A DNA stretch of 10,444 nt from Nitrospira sp. (GTDB lineage: Bacteria; Nitrospirota; Nitrospiria; Nitrospirales; Nitrospiraceae), in NCBI GenBank assembly GCA_025360665.1, contig JANYBU010000257.1, forward strand, positions 1 through 10,444, in the 5' to 3' direction. Below the pieces are notes generated by a model. That model made no database searches, had not been told where the DNA came from, and saw only the letters and a list, made by a program, of their open reading frames with translations. Of this stretch, positions 1-6,490 are shown one piece after another (positions within the stretch are counted from its first letter, which is position 1; every line of letters begins with the position of its first letter). The translations under genes were made by a program, and so were the position numbers.

Positions 1-180
1 CAGAGGCGTCGGTGTGTGTGCATCCGGCCATCATGCCAGATTTCCAGACCCCGTCACACGCAGCATTCACGCCCCTCTCCCCCTGAAGATGCCGTTTCTC
101 GCGCTTTGTTTACCCACTCACCAAGGAGAAGAGCCAAAAAAAGAGGCAGGCAAGAGGCGGATGGCTGGCGCGGGGTGGAG

Positions 181-615
181 TTACGCTGCTTCTGCCAGTA
201 GGACGCGCGTGACCTGGAAATGGGCGAGCAGCACATCAGGGGCTCGCTGGAGCGCCTCGTAGTAGGCGCGCTCGAATCCGTCGCCCTCAATCGACGGGCG
301 GGTCAAGGTGCGCACCTCGGCCACAAGGTGTTCGATGTTTTCAAGGGTGATGTCAAACGCGTCGTCGTCCAGGAGTTGCTCGATCCGGAGCAGCAGATCC
401 AACATGGGGCAGAGCCATGTGAACCAGGGATTGTTGAGCACCAATTGGAGGAGTTCGTCCGGCGAGCCGATGCGGCCGTGGATGCGTTCGTAGGTGAGTC
501 GCTCCGCTGCAATCAATGCGCTATAGAGAGACAAGAGCTTCTGATGCACCTTCAGCATGGTGCGGCGTAGAGGATCGGGGTGGGTAATCGGACTGGATGG
601 TGATGACGTCGCCAT
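181..615 (-). CDS. Conserved hypothetical helical protein, about 144 aa
   Basis: I do not recognise a named family. The protein is short and leucine/alanine-rich. It has no signal peptide and no clear membrane segment, so it is probably cytosolic and mostly alpha-helical. After about 19 Ser/Pro-rich residues come amphipathic helices containing ERLTYERIHGRIGSP and LNNPWFTWL, then an acidic stretch (LLDDDAF). A C-terminal block holds GFERAYYEALQRAPDVLLAH. That layout resembles small conserved hypotheticals seen in Proteobacteria, but no activity can be inferred. The ATG at 615 is preferred because the longer reading frame, up to 747, runs through a 9-nt repeat array and translates it as LVCLVYLVC-type sequence. 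Another possible start is the ATG at 558. No strong Shine-Dalgarno sequence was seen. The gene is co-directional with the lipoprotein gene to its right but separated from it by 149 nt of repeat DNA. Confidence 0.72.
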   Translation of the reverse strand: MATSSPSSPITHPDPLRRTMLKVHQKLLSLYSALIAAERLTYERIHGRIGSPDELLQLVLNNPWFTWLCPMLDLLLRIEQLLDDDAFDITLENIEHLVAEVRTLTRPSIEGDGFERAYYEALQRAPDVLLAHFQVTRVLLAEAA

Positions 616-641
616 ACGGCAAGTGTAGCAGAGCCACAAGC

Positions 642-746
642 CTGGTCTGTCTGGTCTCTCTGGTTGGTCTGGTCTATCTCGTTTATTTGGTTCAAGCAAA
701 TGAACAAGCCAGACCGAACAGACGAGATAGACCAAACAGACCAGCA
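642..746. repeat. Inverted pair of 9-nt tandem repeat arrays
   Basis: Six consecutive 9-nt units with consensus CTGGTCTAT run from 642 to 695. After a short spacer, four units of the complementary type (AGACCAAAC, AGACGAGAT and similar) run from 711 to 746. The arms can pair: GGTCTATCTCGT in the left arm has its exact reverse complement in the right arm. Either strand could therefore fold into a long imperfect hairpin. The array lies between two co-directional minus-strand genes and ends next to a copy of the CTAGCAGGATGCTGAAAAA motif. It could act as a terminator or attenuator or be a mobile-repeat remnant. Similar TCTGGTCTGT-rich repeats are common in Nitrospira as far as I recall, which needs a genome search. 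Confidence 0.8.
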
Positions 747-749
747 AGA

Positions 750-768
750 TTTTTCAGCATCCTGCTAG
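750..768 (-). repeat. Copy 1 of the 19-nt CTAGCAGGATGCTGAAAAA motif
   Basis: On the minus strand this reads CTAGCAGGATGCTGAAAAA, identical over 19 nt to the copy at 4805-4823. Its TAG (767-765) is the stop codon of the NlpC/P60-like lipoprotein gene. It sits beside the 9-nt inverted array and may form one composite element with it. Confidence 0.85.
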
Positions 769-1442
769 TACCCCACCCGAGTAGCGAACTGAGCAAACAG
801 CTCCCCCGTAAGGTAGCCGGTATTGGCTGGGTCGATGACATCCTTGCGGCGGAGATAGTCGTTGAGGATTCGGCCATTGGCGGTTTTGTGGACGTGAGGC
901 AGGCCGAGATTCATGTGGTAGCGGTCGACGGCACCGGCTACGCGACTGATGAAGACCACGGTGCCATCCGGCTCCTGCCGTTCGACGATCCCGACATGCG
1001 TCAGCGGGTCGTTTACCTTGCCATCCCGGTTGAAGTCCCACGTGTTGTCGAAAAACACGAGATCGCCTGGGTGGACAACCGGTCCCTGATGGAACGTGCC
1101 CTGTTCGCGTATGTGCGCATGGATGAGGCGGACGCCATTGGCTTCAGGATCGTTCGCGCTGCTGTCGTACAGATCGATGCCGTGTTTGAGGAAGATGGCT
1201 CGGGTGACACCGGCGCAGTCGTAGGCGATGTGTCGGCCCTTGCTCTCAATCGTTTTCGCGCCGACGAGCTTGGCCGCTGTCCGCACAATTGCGGTCCGGC
1301 TCGGCGCGAGGTCGACGGATCGACAACAGGGGCGTGCCTCCGGGGCCGATGTGCCAGAATGTTCGGCCGGTCGCGTAGCACAGCCCACGAGCGTCACGCT
1401 TACGATAGTCGCGATGATGAAGAGGAATCGCATTGGCCTCAC
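765..1442 (-). CDS. Lipoprotein with NlpC/P60 (CHAP-like) cysteine peptidase domain
   Basis: Probably a membrane-anchored peptidoglycan hydrolase or amidase acting in the periplasm. The N-terminus is a short hydrophobic signal ending in the lipobox LVGC (Cys21 in this frame). The likely catalytic Cys76 is in AYDCAGVTRAIF, and the likely catalytic His149 is in THVGIV, preceded by PGDLVFFDN (about 125-133). This order of Cys block, PGDLVFF and H-V-G matches the NlpC/P60 superfamily. Asp136, Asn138, Asp140 and Gly141 in DFNRDGKVND resemble a calcium-binding loop directly before the His. The third catalytic residue is not obvious. The GTG start at 1442 overlaps the ATPase stop (GTGA). An ATG at 1433 would give a shorter, equally plausible signal. 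Coupling to the ATPase gene suggests co-translation. The stop TAG lies inside a repeat motif. Confidence 0.82.
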   Translation of the reverse strand: MRPMRFLFIIATIVSVTLVGCATRPAEHSGTSAPEARPCCRSVDLAPSRTAIVRTAAKLVGAKTIESKGRHIAYDCAGVTRAIFLKHGIDLYDSSANDPEANGVRLIHAHIREQGTFHQGPVVHPGDLVFFDNTWDFNRDGKVNDPLTHVGIVERQEPDGTVVFISRVAGAVDRYHMNLGLPHVHKTANGRILNDYLRRKDVIDPANTGYLTGELFAQFATRVGY

Positions 1443-3001
1443 CGTACGTTGACGAACCGGCCTTGCGCCGTCTCCCGGAGCTGATCGATGTCTTCACGCC
1501 GGGTGACGGAGAGTGGCACAGTGCTAGTCAATTCTTCAATCAACAGATCGGTCGTCAGAGGCGTTTTTTGGTGGAGTGCGCGGTAGAGTGCCGCGACCAC
1601 AGCCTGTTCGATTTCCGAGCCGCTGAAGCCGTCGCTGGCGCTGACGATCTTGACCACATCGAATTTCGTGCTGTCCTGCTTGCGGAGGCCGAGGTGTATC
1701 TTCCAGATGACTTCTCGTTCGCCGTCGTCCGGTAGGTCCACGAAGAAGATTTCATCGAACCGGCCTTTGCGAAGGAGTTCGGGGGGAAGCAACGAAAGAT
1801 TGTTGGCAGTGGCCACGACGAAGACCTCTTGCTTCTTCTCCTGAAGCCACGTGAGGAATGCGCCGAACAGCCGGCGGCTCAAGCCTGCATCGGCCTCGCC
1901 GCTTCCGCCCCCCGCGGCCATCGCCTTCTCAATTTCATCAATCCAGAGGACGATGGGCGAAAGCGACTCAGCCATCTCGATCGCCTTGCGGAAGTTCTTC
2001 TCCGACTCACCGACGAATTTATCGAACAACCGGCCCGCATCGAGTTTTAAGAGCGGAAGTTGCCATTCCCGTGCGATGGCCTTCGCGGCCAGCGATTTAC
2101 CGCAGCCTGGCACGCCCACGAGCATGATTCCCCTCGGGGGTGTGAGATTGAGCGCCTTGGCTTCTGCGGTAAAACCGACTTTCGCGCGTTCCAGCCAGGA
2201 TTTCAGATTGACGAATCCGCCCAACTCGAACCGGTTGTCTTCGAGCGGGTAATATTCGAGCAGGCCGCCATCCTTGATCGCCTGCACCTTGCGCTTCAGA
2301 ATTTTCTGTACGTCGTCGGCGGAGAGCGTACCGTCTTCGACGACGCATTGCGTGATGACCTGCCGAGCCTGATGGAGCGTCAGCCCCTGTAGGGCGCGGA
2401 GGATGGCGTCACGCTCGTCTGCCGAAGGGCCCTGGTTTGCCGCTTTGGAGTCGCTGATGGAGTGGAGAATGCTTTGCACGACGGTGGTCGACCGTGGGCG
2501 ACGGAGCGAGGTTCTGGGGCCGAGCGACTGCAGGACGTTCTGGAGCATGGATTGGAGTTCGTTTCGATCTGGTAATTGCAGGTCGAGTCGGACGACGATC
2601 TGTTCGATGTCGAGCGGCAGGGTAATGGGATGACCCGTAAGCACGCAGGTGGCACGCGTGCGACCGTAGATTGCCGCGACTTCTCGGAGCTGGCGGGCGA
2701 CTGCTGCATCTTGTAAATGCGGCGCAAGATCCTTGAGCCAGAAGACCGCCTCCACCGTCAAGCCTTGCAGATGTTGGAGGACAGCCAGAGGTGTAGCTGT
2801 CATTCTGCTGAGTGTCGGTGCGTCGTCGGTGCGAGTGAGTCCTCTGGTGACGGACCATTCGAAGAGCGGCATTCGCTCCTGGGCGGCAACGGATTGCAAC
2901 AACGTGAGCACCCGCTCCTCCTCTACCGTCTCAATGACGATCAGCGGGTGGCAGGAGCGAATAAGGGTGCGGAGATCGTGCACGCTGGTTGACAGAGCCA
3001 T
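1439..3001 (-). CDS. Ycf46-like AAA+ ATPase, 520 aa
   Basis: A cytosolic AAA+ ATPase of the type related to plastid and cyanobacterial Ycf46. The C-terminal half carries the complete AAA module. Walker A is GVPGCGKS (296-303). FVGESEKNFR (329-338) forms the inter-subunit signalling and pore region. Walker B is IVLWIDE (350-356). Sensor 1 is in ATANN (397-401), candidate arginine fingers are in RKGRFDEIF (411-419), and the sensor 2 region is GFSGSEIEQAV. The first 240 residues look like a degenerate ATPase-like domain (HPLIVIETVEEERV, then VFWLKDL and CVLTGHP) without a P-loop, as is usual in this family. Length is normal for the family. Substrate and partner are unknown; Ycf46 has been linked to photosynthesis regulation in cyanobacteria, which need not apply here. 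The start at 3001 has no clear Shine-Dalgarno. The gene lies between a SUMF1-type gene and an NlpC/P60 gene. Confidence 0.9.
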   Translation of the reverse strand: MALSTSVHDLRTLIRSCHPLIVIETVEEERVLTLLQSVAAQERMPLFEWSVTRGLTRTDDAPTLSRMTATPLAVLQHLQGLTVEAVFWLKDLAPHLQDAAVARQLREVAAIYGRTRATCVLTGHPITLPLDIEQIVVRLDLQLPDRNELQSMLQNVLQSLGPRTSLRRPRSTTVVQSILHSISDSKAANQGPSADERDAILRALQGLTLHQARQVITQCVVEDGTLSADDVQKILKRKVQAIKDGGLLEYYPLEDNRFELGGFVNLKSWLERAKVGFTAEAKALNLTPPRGIMLVGVPGCGKSLAAKAIAREWQLPLLKLDAGRLFDKFVGESEKNFRKAIEMAESLSPIVLWIDEIEKAMAAGGGSGEADAGLSRRLFGAFLTWLQEKKQEVFVVATANNLSLLPPELLRKGRFDEIFFVDLPDDGEREVIWKIHLGLRKQDSTKFDVVKIVSASDGFSGSEIEQAVVAALYRALHQKTPLTTDLLIEELTSTVPLSVTRREDIDQLRETAQGRFVNVR

Positions 3002-3064
3002 AGGGGAGAAATGTTAGCACGAGGCTCGCGCCTCACCAAGGAAAGGGAGCTTTGCTGCGCCGCG

Positions 3065-3964
3065 CTAGGGGGTAGTGGAGGTCGATGATTGCGCGCATCG
3101 GAAGCCGATCGTAGCCGAACGCTGATCCGGTGCTGAGCCGCCACGGGTCGCCGTTCGGAGCATGATCTGGTTACTCTTCCACGAGCCGCCGCGGACGCTC
3201 TTGTAGCGCCCGCTGGTTGGGCCCGGCGGATTGCGCTCCGGCATATAGGCGTAGTAGTCGAACCCGAACCAGTCCTGCACCCATTCGGCGACGTTTCCTG
3301 CCATGTGGTGGAGGCCATAGGGGCTCTTGCCGGCCTCATGCGAATCCACTGCCGCGAGAATGGGGATCTCATGGACGTGGTGCTGTCCGAACATGGCGAC
3401 GGTGGGGTTGGGAGCGGTTTCACCCCAGGGGAATAGGCCGCCTTCGGATCCTCGCGCCGCTTTTTCCCATTCAGCCTCCGTCGGAAGCCGTGTGCTCTTT
3501 GCCATGCACAGATCTTTCGCCTCGGACCACGTGACATAGAGCGCGGGCCACCGGCTCAGGGTCTGGTCCGAGACGGAATGGATGGTGATGACGTGCCAGA
3601 TGAGTTTCTGTAGCTCGTCCGATGGATGGAGCTTCCGCTGTTGCAGGAAGGCCAGGTATTCCCCGAGGCTCACTTCATCGCGGTCCATCTCGTAGGAATC
3701 CAGCCAGACTCGATGTTGCGGCAGTTCCGTATCGTCGAACTGAGTCCAGTCCCCATAGGGATCGTCATCCACTCGCTTGCTGCCGAGCAAGAACGGACCG
3801 GCTGGAATGGTGACTATCGGTGAGGGCTGGGCCAGCCACGCGATCCCGGTCAAATGGCGGGCCAGTTCCGGTGAGGGCTTCGATCCAGCCCCCGCGTCTT
3901 GTGGGTTTCCCATGATGATGAGGAGGGAGAGCGCGGTTGCGAGCCATGCGCAATAACGCCGCAT
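3065..3964 (-). CDS. Secreted SUMF1/FGE-sulfatase-fold protein, 299 aa
   Basis: An exported protein with the formylglycine-generating-enzyme fold (SUMF1/PvdO/EgtB superfamily). A signal peptide is visible (MRRYCAWLATALSLLIIMG, cleavage near residue 25). Family signatures appear in order: IPAGPFLLGS (53-62), RLPTEAEWEKAARG (159-172), FPWGE, MAGNVAEWVQDW (221-232), VRGGSW (257-262) and GFRCA (287-291). The two active-site cysteines of true formylglycine-generating enzymes, expected shortly after GGS, are absent: the sequence there is SWKSNQIMLRTATRGG. It is therefore probably not a sulfatase-maturing oxidase and may be a binding or structural member. The function is unknown. The start ATG shares one base with the stop of the upstream lipoprotein gene (TGATG), implying translational coupling. 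The ATPase gene follows after 63 nt. Confidence 0.88.
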   Translation of the reverse strand: MRRYCAWLATALSLLIIMGNPQDAGAGSKPSPELARHLTGIAWLAQPSPIVTIPAGPFLLGSKRVDDDPYGDWTQFDDTELPQHRVWLDSYEMDRDEVSLGEYLAFLQQRKLHPSDELQKLIWHVITIHSVSDQTLSRWPALYVTWSEAKDLCMAKSTRLPTEAEWEKAARGSEGGLFPWGETAPNPTVAMFGQHHVHEIPILAAVDSHEAGKSPYGLHHMAGNVAEWVQDWFGFDYYAYMPERNPPGPTSGRYKSVRGGSWKSNQIMLRTATRGGSAPDQRSATIGFRCAQSSTSTTP

Positions 3965-4698
3965 CAGGTCTTGCTGGGGGAGGCCAGGTCCTTATTGATT
4001 TCCCGGATGAGGCTCCGTTCAATTTCCGAGACTTCCTCCGCGCTCACGCTGAGGATGCGTCCACCCTGGGCCAATTTTTCGAAGTCGGCCTTGACGTTGA
4101 GTCGGGTGACATTCGAGGGGAGCGCCTGAAGCGACAGCACGTATTGATTTCGTGAGCCCGCGACTTCAAGCGAGGCAGGGGGGGAGACTTTCCGCTCCGT
4201 CACGTAGACCGCTTTCTGATCGGTCTTGATACTCACTTTGATGTGGTACCCATTGCGGCTGAGGGCGTCCTCCGTAATCTTGGCGACGGTACTCAAGGGG
4301 CGGGGGAGGTCTTCAGTCTGGGCCCCTTTCTCCTCGACGTGGATATTCTGCGCCGCCTGAGCCGCTGCGGTTTTTTGGACGTCGACACTCAGCTTTTTTG
4401 CCTGGGCTGCTTGTACTGCCAAATTGTCGGAGGCGGCTTTGGCCTCGGCCTTGGCGCTTTCAGCCGATTTCTTCGCGTCGCGTAGCTCCTGGTTCAACAG
4501 ATCGATCTGTTGGTGTATGACCTTGTTCCCGTCCTGCAACGAAGTGACCACCGATTCCTGCTTGGCCAGTTGCTTGCGAAGCGACTCATTTTCCGCTTTG
4601 AACGGCGAGTCGTCAGGCTTGCAACTGCTGGCCAAGACACAGAGCGCGATCGCTCCGATCCACAAGGGCCACTGGTTCGATTGAGTCTTATTCTGCAC
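3964..4698 (-). CDS. Coiled-coil lipoprotein of unknown function, about 244 aa
   Basis: A predicted lipoprotein: N-terminal MQNKTQSNQWPLW, then a hydrophobic stretch ending LCVLASSC with candidate lipid-modified Cys26. A long Lys/Ala/Gln/Glu-rich coiled coil follows (about residues 33-117). The C-terminal part of about 120 residues contains TVAKITEDALSRNGYHIKV and NVTRLNVKADFEKLA and matches no family I know. The GTG at 4698 is chosen as start because GGAGGG (4711-4706) lies 7 nt upstream and a promoter-like sequence lies at 4726-4754. In-frame ATGs at 4713 and 4767 are weaker candidates. The open frame continues to 4899 only because it runs through a repeat element. The stop overlaps the SUMF1-type gene by 1 nt. 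The protein could be a periplasmic scaffold working with its exported neighbour. Confidence 0.8.
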   Translation of the reverse strand: MQNKTQSNQWPLWIGAIALCVLASSCKPDDSPFKAENESLRKQLAKQESVVTSLQDGNKVIHQQIDLLNQELRDAKKSAESAKAEAKAASDNLAVQAAQAKKLSVDVQKTAAAQAAQNIHVEEKGAQTEDLPRPLSTVAKITEDALSRNGYHIKVSIKTDQKAVYVTERKVSPPASLEVAGSRNQYVLSLQALPSNVTRLNVKADFEKLAQGGRILSVSAEEVSEIERSLIREINKDLASPSKT

Positions 4699-4705
4699 GT
4701 CACGT

Positions 4706-4711
4706 CCCTCC
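4706..4711 (-). promoter_or_regulatory. Shine-Dalgarno GGAGGG fixing the GTG start at 4698
   Basis: GGAGGG read on the minus strand, with a 7-nt spacer to GTG. It overlaps the in-frame ATG at 4713, which argues against that ATG being the start. Confidence 0.65.
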
Positions 4712-4725
4712 ATCTGATCATTCGG

Positions 4726-4754
4726 ATTATCCACGCTTCGCTTCGACTTGTCCA
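4726..4754 (-). promoter_or_regulatory. Sigma-70-like promoter for the lipoprotein/SUMF1/ATPase operon
   Basis: On the minus strand TGGACA (4754-4749) is followed after exactly 17 nt by GATAAT (4731-4726). Each hexamer matches the bacterial consensus at 5 of 6 positions. Initiation would be expected near 4719, giving a leader of about 20 nt that includes the GGAGGG ribosome binding site and leads to the GTG at 4698. Predicted by eye only. Confidence 0.5.
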
Positions 4755-4804
4755 CGCAGGAATCCATGAATTGACCGTGCTTTGTGCCGGAAGCTATGCT
4801 TGAT

Positions 4805-4823
4805 CTAGCAGGATGCTGAAAAA
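4805..4823 (+). repeat. Copy 2 of the 19-nt CTAGCAGGATGCTGAAAAA motif
   Basis: Identical to copy 1 on the opposite strand. Here it forms the left end of the 268-bp element, which shows that the solitary motif copies are ends of this element family. Confidence 0.85.
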
Positions 4824-5076
4824 GGATGTGGGGTAGCTGGGACGATCCCCGTGCTCGCGCAACGCGCGGCCTCAGAAGGCCCTCGTTGGACGCGCGCAAT
4901 TGGGATCATCTCAGCTACCCCTTAGTAAAAGGTGGTAAGTGGTCACTTGCTGTGGCCTTGCTTGGGACAAGGCGCGTCCCAGGGTGAAGAGGCTGTCCTG
5001 GCAGACTCAGGGCGGGAGGGTGAAATATCCGCCAGGGTTGGGCGGGTGAGAAGTCTGGGCCTTTTTGAGCATCCTG
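4809..5076. mobile_element. 268-bp MITE-like element with 17-bp terminal inverted repeats
   Basis: The left end CAGGATGCTGAAAAAGG (4809-4825) and the right end CCTTTTTGAGCATCCTG (5060-5076) are reverse complements with one mismatch in 17. There is no transposase gene or convincing reading frame inside. The left half contains a long hairpin (4830-4921). The right half is GC-rich with short repeats. The element fills most of the gap between two divergent genes. It creates artificial upstream extensions of both reading frames, the leftward one to 4899 and the rightward one to 5065. A target duplication is not clear, though TA occurs just outside both ends (4806-4807 and 5080-5081). It is interpreted as a non-autonomous, transposon-derived or REP-like repeat. 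Confidence 0.75.
4830..4921. repeat. 92-nt near-perfect hairpin inside the 268-bp element
   Basis: The outer arms, 4830-4849 and 4902-4921, are complementary at 18 of 20 positions (GGGGTAGCTG...GATCCC against its inverted partner). The inner sequence continues to pair imperfectly through GC-rich DNA down to a perfect GGCCT/AGGCC stem (4868-4872 and 4877-4881) with a CAGA loop. The two differences between the outer arms are G/A and C/T transitions that leave G-T pairs in RNA of one strand, so the structure would fold well as a transcript. It could be a structured RNA, a terminator or a transposase-recognition hairpin. Confidence 0.8.
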
Positions 5077-5127
5077 GGCTATTTTGGCATCGGCATCATT
5101 ATGGAAGATTCCAACGGTGAATTGTGT

Positions 5128-5823
5128 ATGAACCAAGTTTTTCCGCAGCCTCCTAGGATGACTCGTCTGATCGTTATGATCGTAGCTGTGCTGCTCATGG
5201 ATGTTTTTCTGAGTCTGCCGGGAGCGGTGGCGGAATCAGATCAGAAGGCCGATGCCATTCCTGCTGAAGACTACGCACTCTACGACCAGGTGATAACGAG
5301 CAAGTTTCTCACGTCAGCCACTCGGTTGGTCGTGATCGAGCGCATGACGCGGCTCCGTCTCTCTCCAGATCAAGAGGGGCCGACGACGATTGGAGCTTTT
5401 CAGGAACAGGGATATTTCGATGGCGAGCTGCCAGCGGACCTGATCCGGGAATTCAGCGCGGTCAACCGGCAACCAAGCCGGCTCGAAGGACGATTTCACT
5501 TTGGTGTCGGCTACCGGTTCGCCACGGGGGACACGATCGAAGAGCCGGAGGTGTCCCTGGCCTGGCCAGCCACGGTGGCTCGCGCGAGACCGGTTCAAGC
5601 GCCGCCGGTCCTGGATCGTCTGGCCTTCTCTCGCGTGGCGCGAAGCCTCCGCAACGATCATGCGCTGATGTATGTCGAAGCTCTACGTCCCGACGGCACC
5701 GGAGCGGGATTTCTCGTGTGGTGTCGCCGTCAAGGACGAAGCTGGACGTTGTTCGATACGGAAGTCGTTTGGACCATCCAGCCTCAGGTAGAACCAGAAG
5801 AAGGGCCGCTGCTTGCGCCTTGA
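5128..5823 (+). CDS. Secreted hypothetical protein, 231 aa
   Basis: I do not recognise a family. The N-terminus has a hydrophobic segment (MTRLIVMIVAVLLMDVFLSL) ending in PGAVA, so cleavage after about residue 35 and export to the periplasm are likely. The mature part contains EDYALYDQVITSKFLTSATR, then VVIERMTRLRLSPDQ, FHFGVGYRFATGDTIEEPEVSLAW and a C-terminal FLVWCRRQGRSWTLFDTEVVWTIQ stretch suggesting beta-sheet. No catalytic motif is evident. The ATG at 5128 is chosen because GGTGA (5116-5120) lies 7 nt upstream. The ATG at 5158 would still keep the signal peptide. The frame extends back to 5065 only by running into the repeat element. The metallo-hydrolase gene follows after a short gap and is probably co-transcribed. 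Confidence 0.78.
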   Translation: MNQVFPQPPRMTRLIVMIVAVLLMDVFLSLPGAVAESDQKADAIPAEDYALYDQVITSKFLTSATRLVVIERMTRLRLSPDQEGPTTIGAFQEQGYFDGELPADLIREFSAVNRQPSRLEGRFHFGVGYRFATGDTIEEPEVSLAWPATVARARPVQAPPVLDRLAFSRVARSLRNDHALMYVEALRPDGTGAGFLVWCRRQGRSWTLFDTEVVWTIQPQVEPEEGPLLAP

Positions 5824-5860
5824 GGAGCTTGGACGGTAGCATGTGTTCATGATGCCGACT

Positions 5861-6490
5861 ATGATCCGAAAAACATTTTCCGTCCCGCCCCTTGGCTGCA
5901 ATTGCTCGATCATTGGCGATCCAGTGACGAAGCAGGCCATCGTTGTCGATCCGGGTGGCGCTCACGAGCGGATTTTGCGCGAGGTGCAGCAACTGGGACT
6001 GACGGTCACGCATATCCTCCACACCCATGCCCACCTCGACCATTTTCTCGCCTCCGGCGAAATGAAGAAGGCGACGGGGGCGACGATCTGTCTGCATCAG
6101 AATGATCTTGAACTGTGGAAGAATCTCGAATTGCAATGCCGGATGTTCGGCGTTGCCTACGTGCCTGTTCCGATGCCCGACTACTGGCTCAAGGATGAGG
6201 AGAAGCTGCTGGTCGGCCAAGTCTCCGCTGTCGCACTCCATACGCCCGGCCATACCCCCGGGTCCATGAGTTTTCATTTCCCAGTCGACAACTTGGTCTT
6301 GGCCGGCGACACACTCTTTCGCGGCAGTATCGGGCGCACCGATCTCTGGGGCGGAGACTTCGAAGCCATTGAGCAATCCATTCGAGAGCGGTTGTACACT
6401 TTGAAGGATGCCACGATCGTGGTGACGGGGCATGGACCGGAGACCGAAATCGGGTTGGAGAAAGAGACGAATCAGTTTGTTCATCTCTAG
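5861..6490 (+). CDS. Glyoxalase II-like metallo-beta-lactamase-fold hydrolase, 209 aa
   Basis: A cytosolic zinc-dependent hydrolase of the metallo-beta-lactamase superfamily, in the hydroxyacylglutathione hydrolase-like (short GloB) group. The metal ligands are all visible: the HxHxDH motif in THAHLDH (H56, H58, D60, H61), H131 in HTPGHTPGS, D150 in AGDTLFRGSIGRTDL and H191 in TGHGPET. The length of about 209 aa and the absence of the C-terminal domain of classical glyoxalase II place it with short bacterial thioester hydrolases; the substrate cannot be told. The ATG at 5861 is chosen because family members begin at this point (M-I-x-K-T). A GTG at 5843 and ATGs at 5849 and 5852 are also in frame, and no start has a well-spaced Shine-Dalgarno. 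The stop TAG coincides with a repeat motif. Confidence 0.9.
   Translation: MIRKTFSVPPLGCNCSIIGDPVTKQAIVVDPGGAHERILREVQQLGLTVTHILHTHAHLDHFLASGEMKKATGATICLHQNDLELWKNLELQCRMFGVAYVPVPMPDYWLKDEEKLLVGQVSAVALHTPGHTPGSMSFHFPVDNLVLAGDTLFRGSIGRTDLWGGDFEAIEQSIRERLYTLKDATIVVTGHGPETEIGLEKETNQFVHL

Noticed and set aside
1..180. Left edge, looked at for a gene, tRNA or terminator
   Set aside because: No coding pattern on either strand, no cloverleaf and no clear stem with a T-run. Short frames here overlap without any support.
616..747. N-terminal extension of the left-most hypothetical gene (LVCLVYLVC...)
   Set aside because: It is a translation of the repeat array. The tripeptide repeat reflects the 9-nt DNA period, not a membrane segment.
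597..1484. 295-codon plus-strand open frame
   Set aside because: It is antisense to the NlpC/P60 lipoprotein gene and starts in the 9-nt repeat array. There is no ribosome binding site or recognisable domain.
3021..3034. Palindrome GAGGCTCGCGCCTC between the SUMF1-type and ATPase genes
   Set aside because: The stem is only 5 bp with a 4-nt loop and no T-run, so it is too weak to call a terminator.
4714..4899. N-terminal extension of the coiled-coil lipoprotein
   Set aside because: It runs across the promoter-like sequence and into the repeat element, and it would bury the lipoprotein signal. The GTG at 4698 with GGAGGG fits better.
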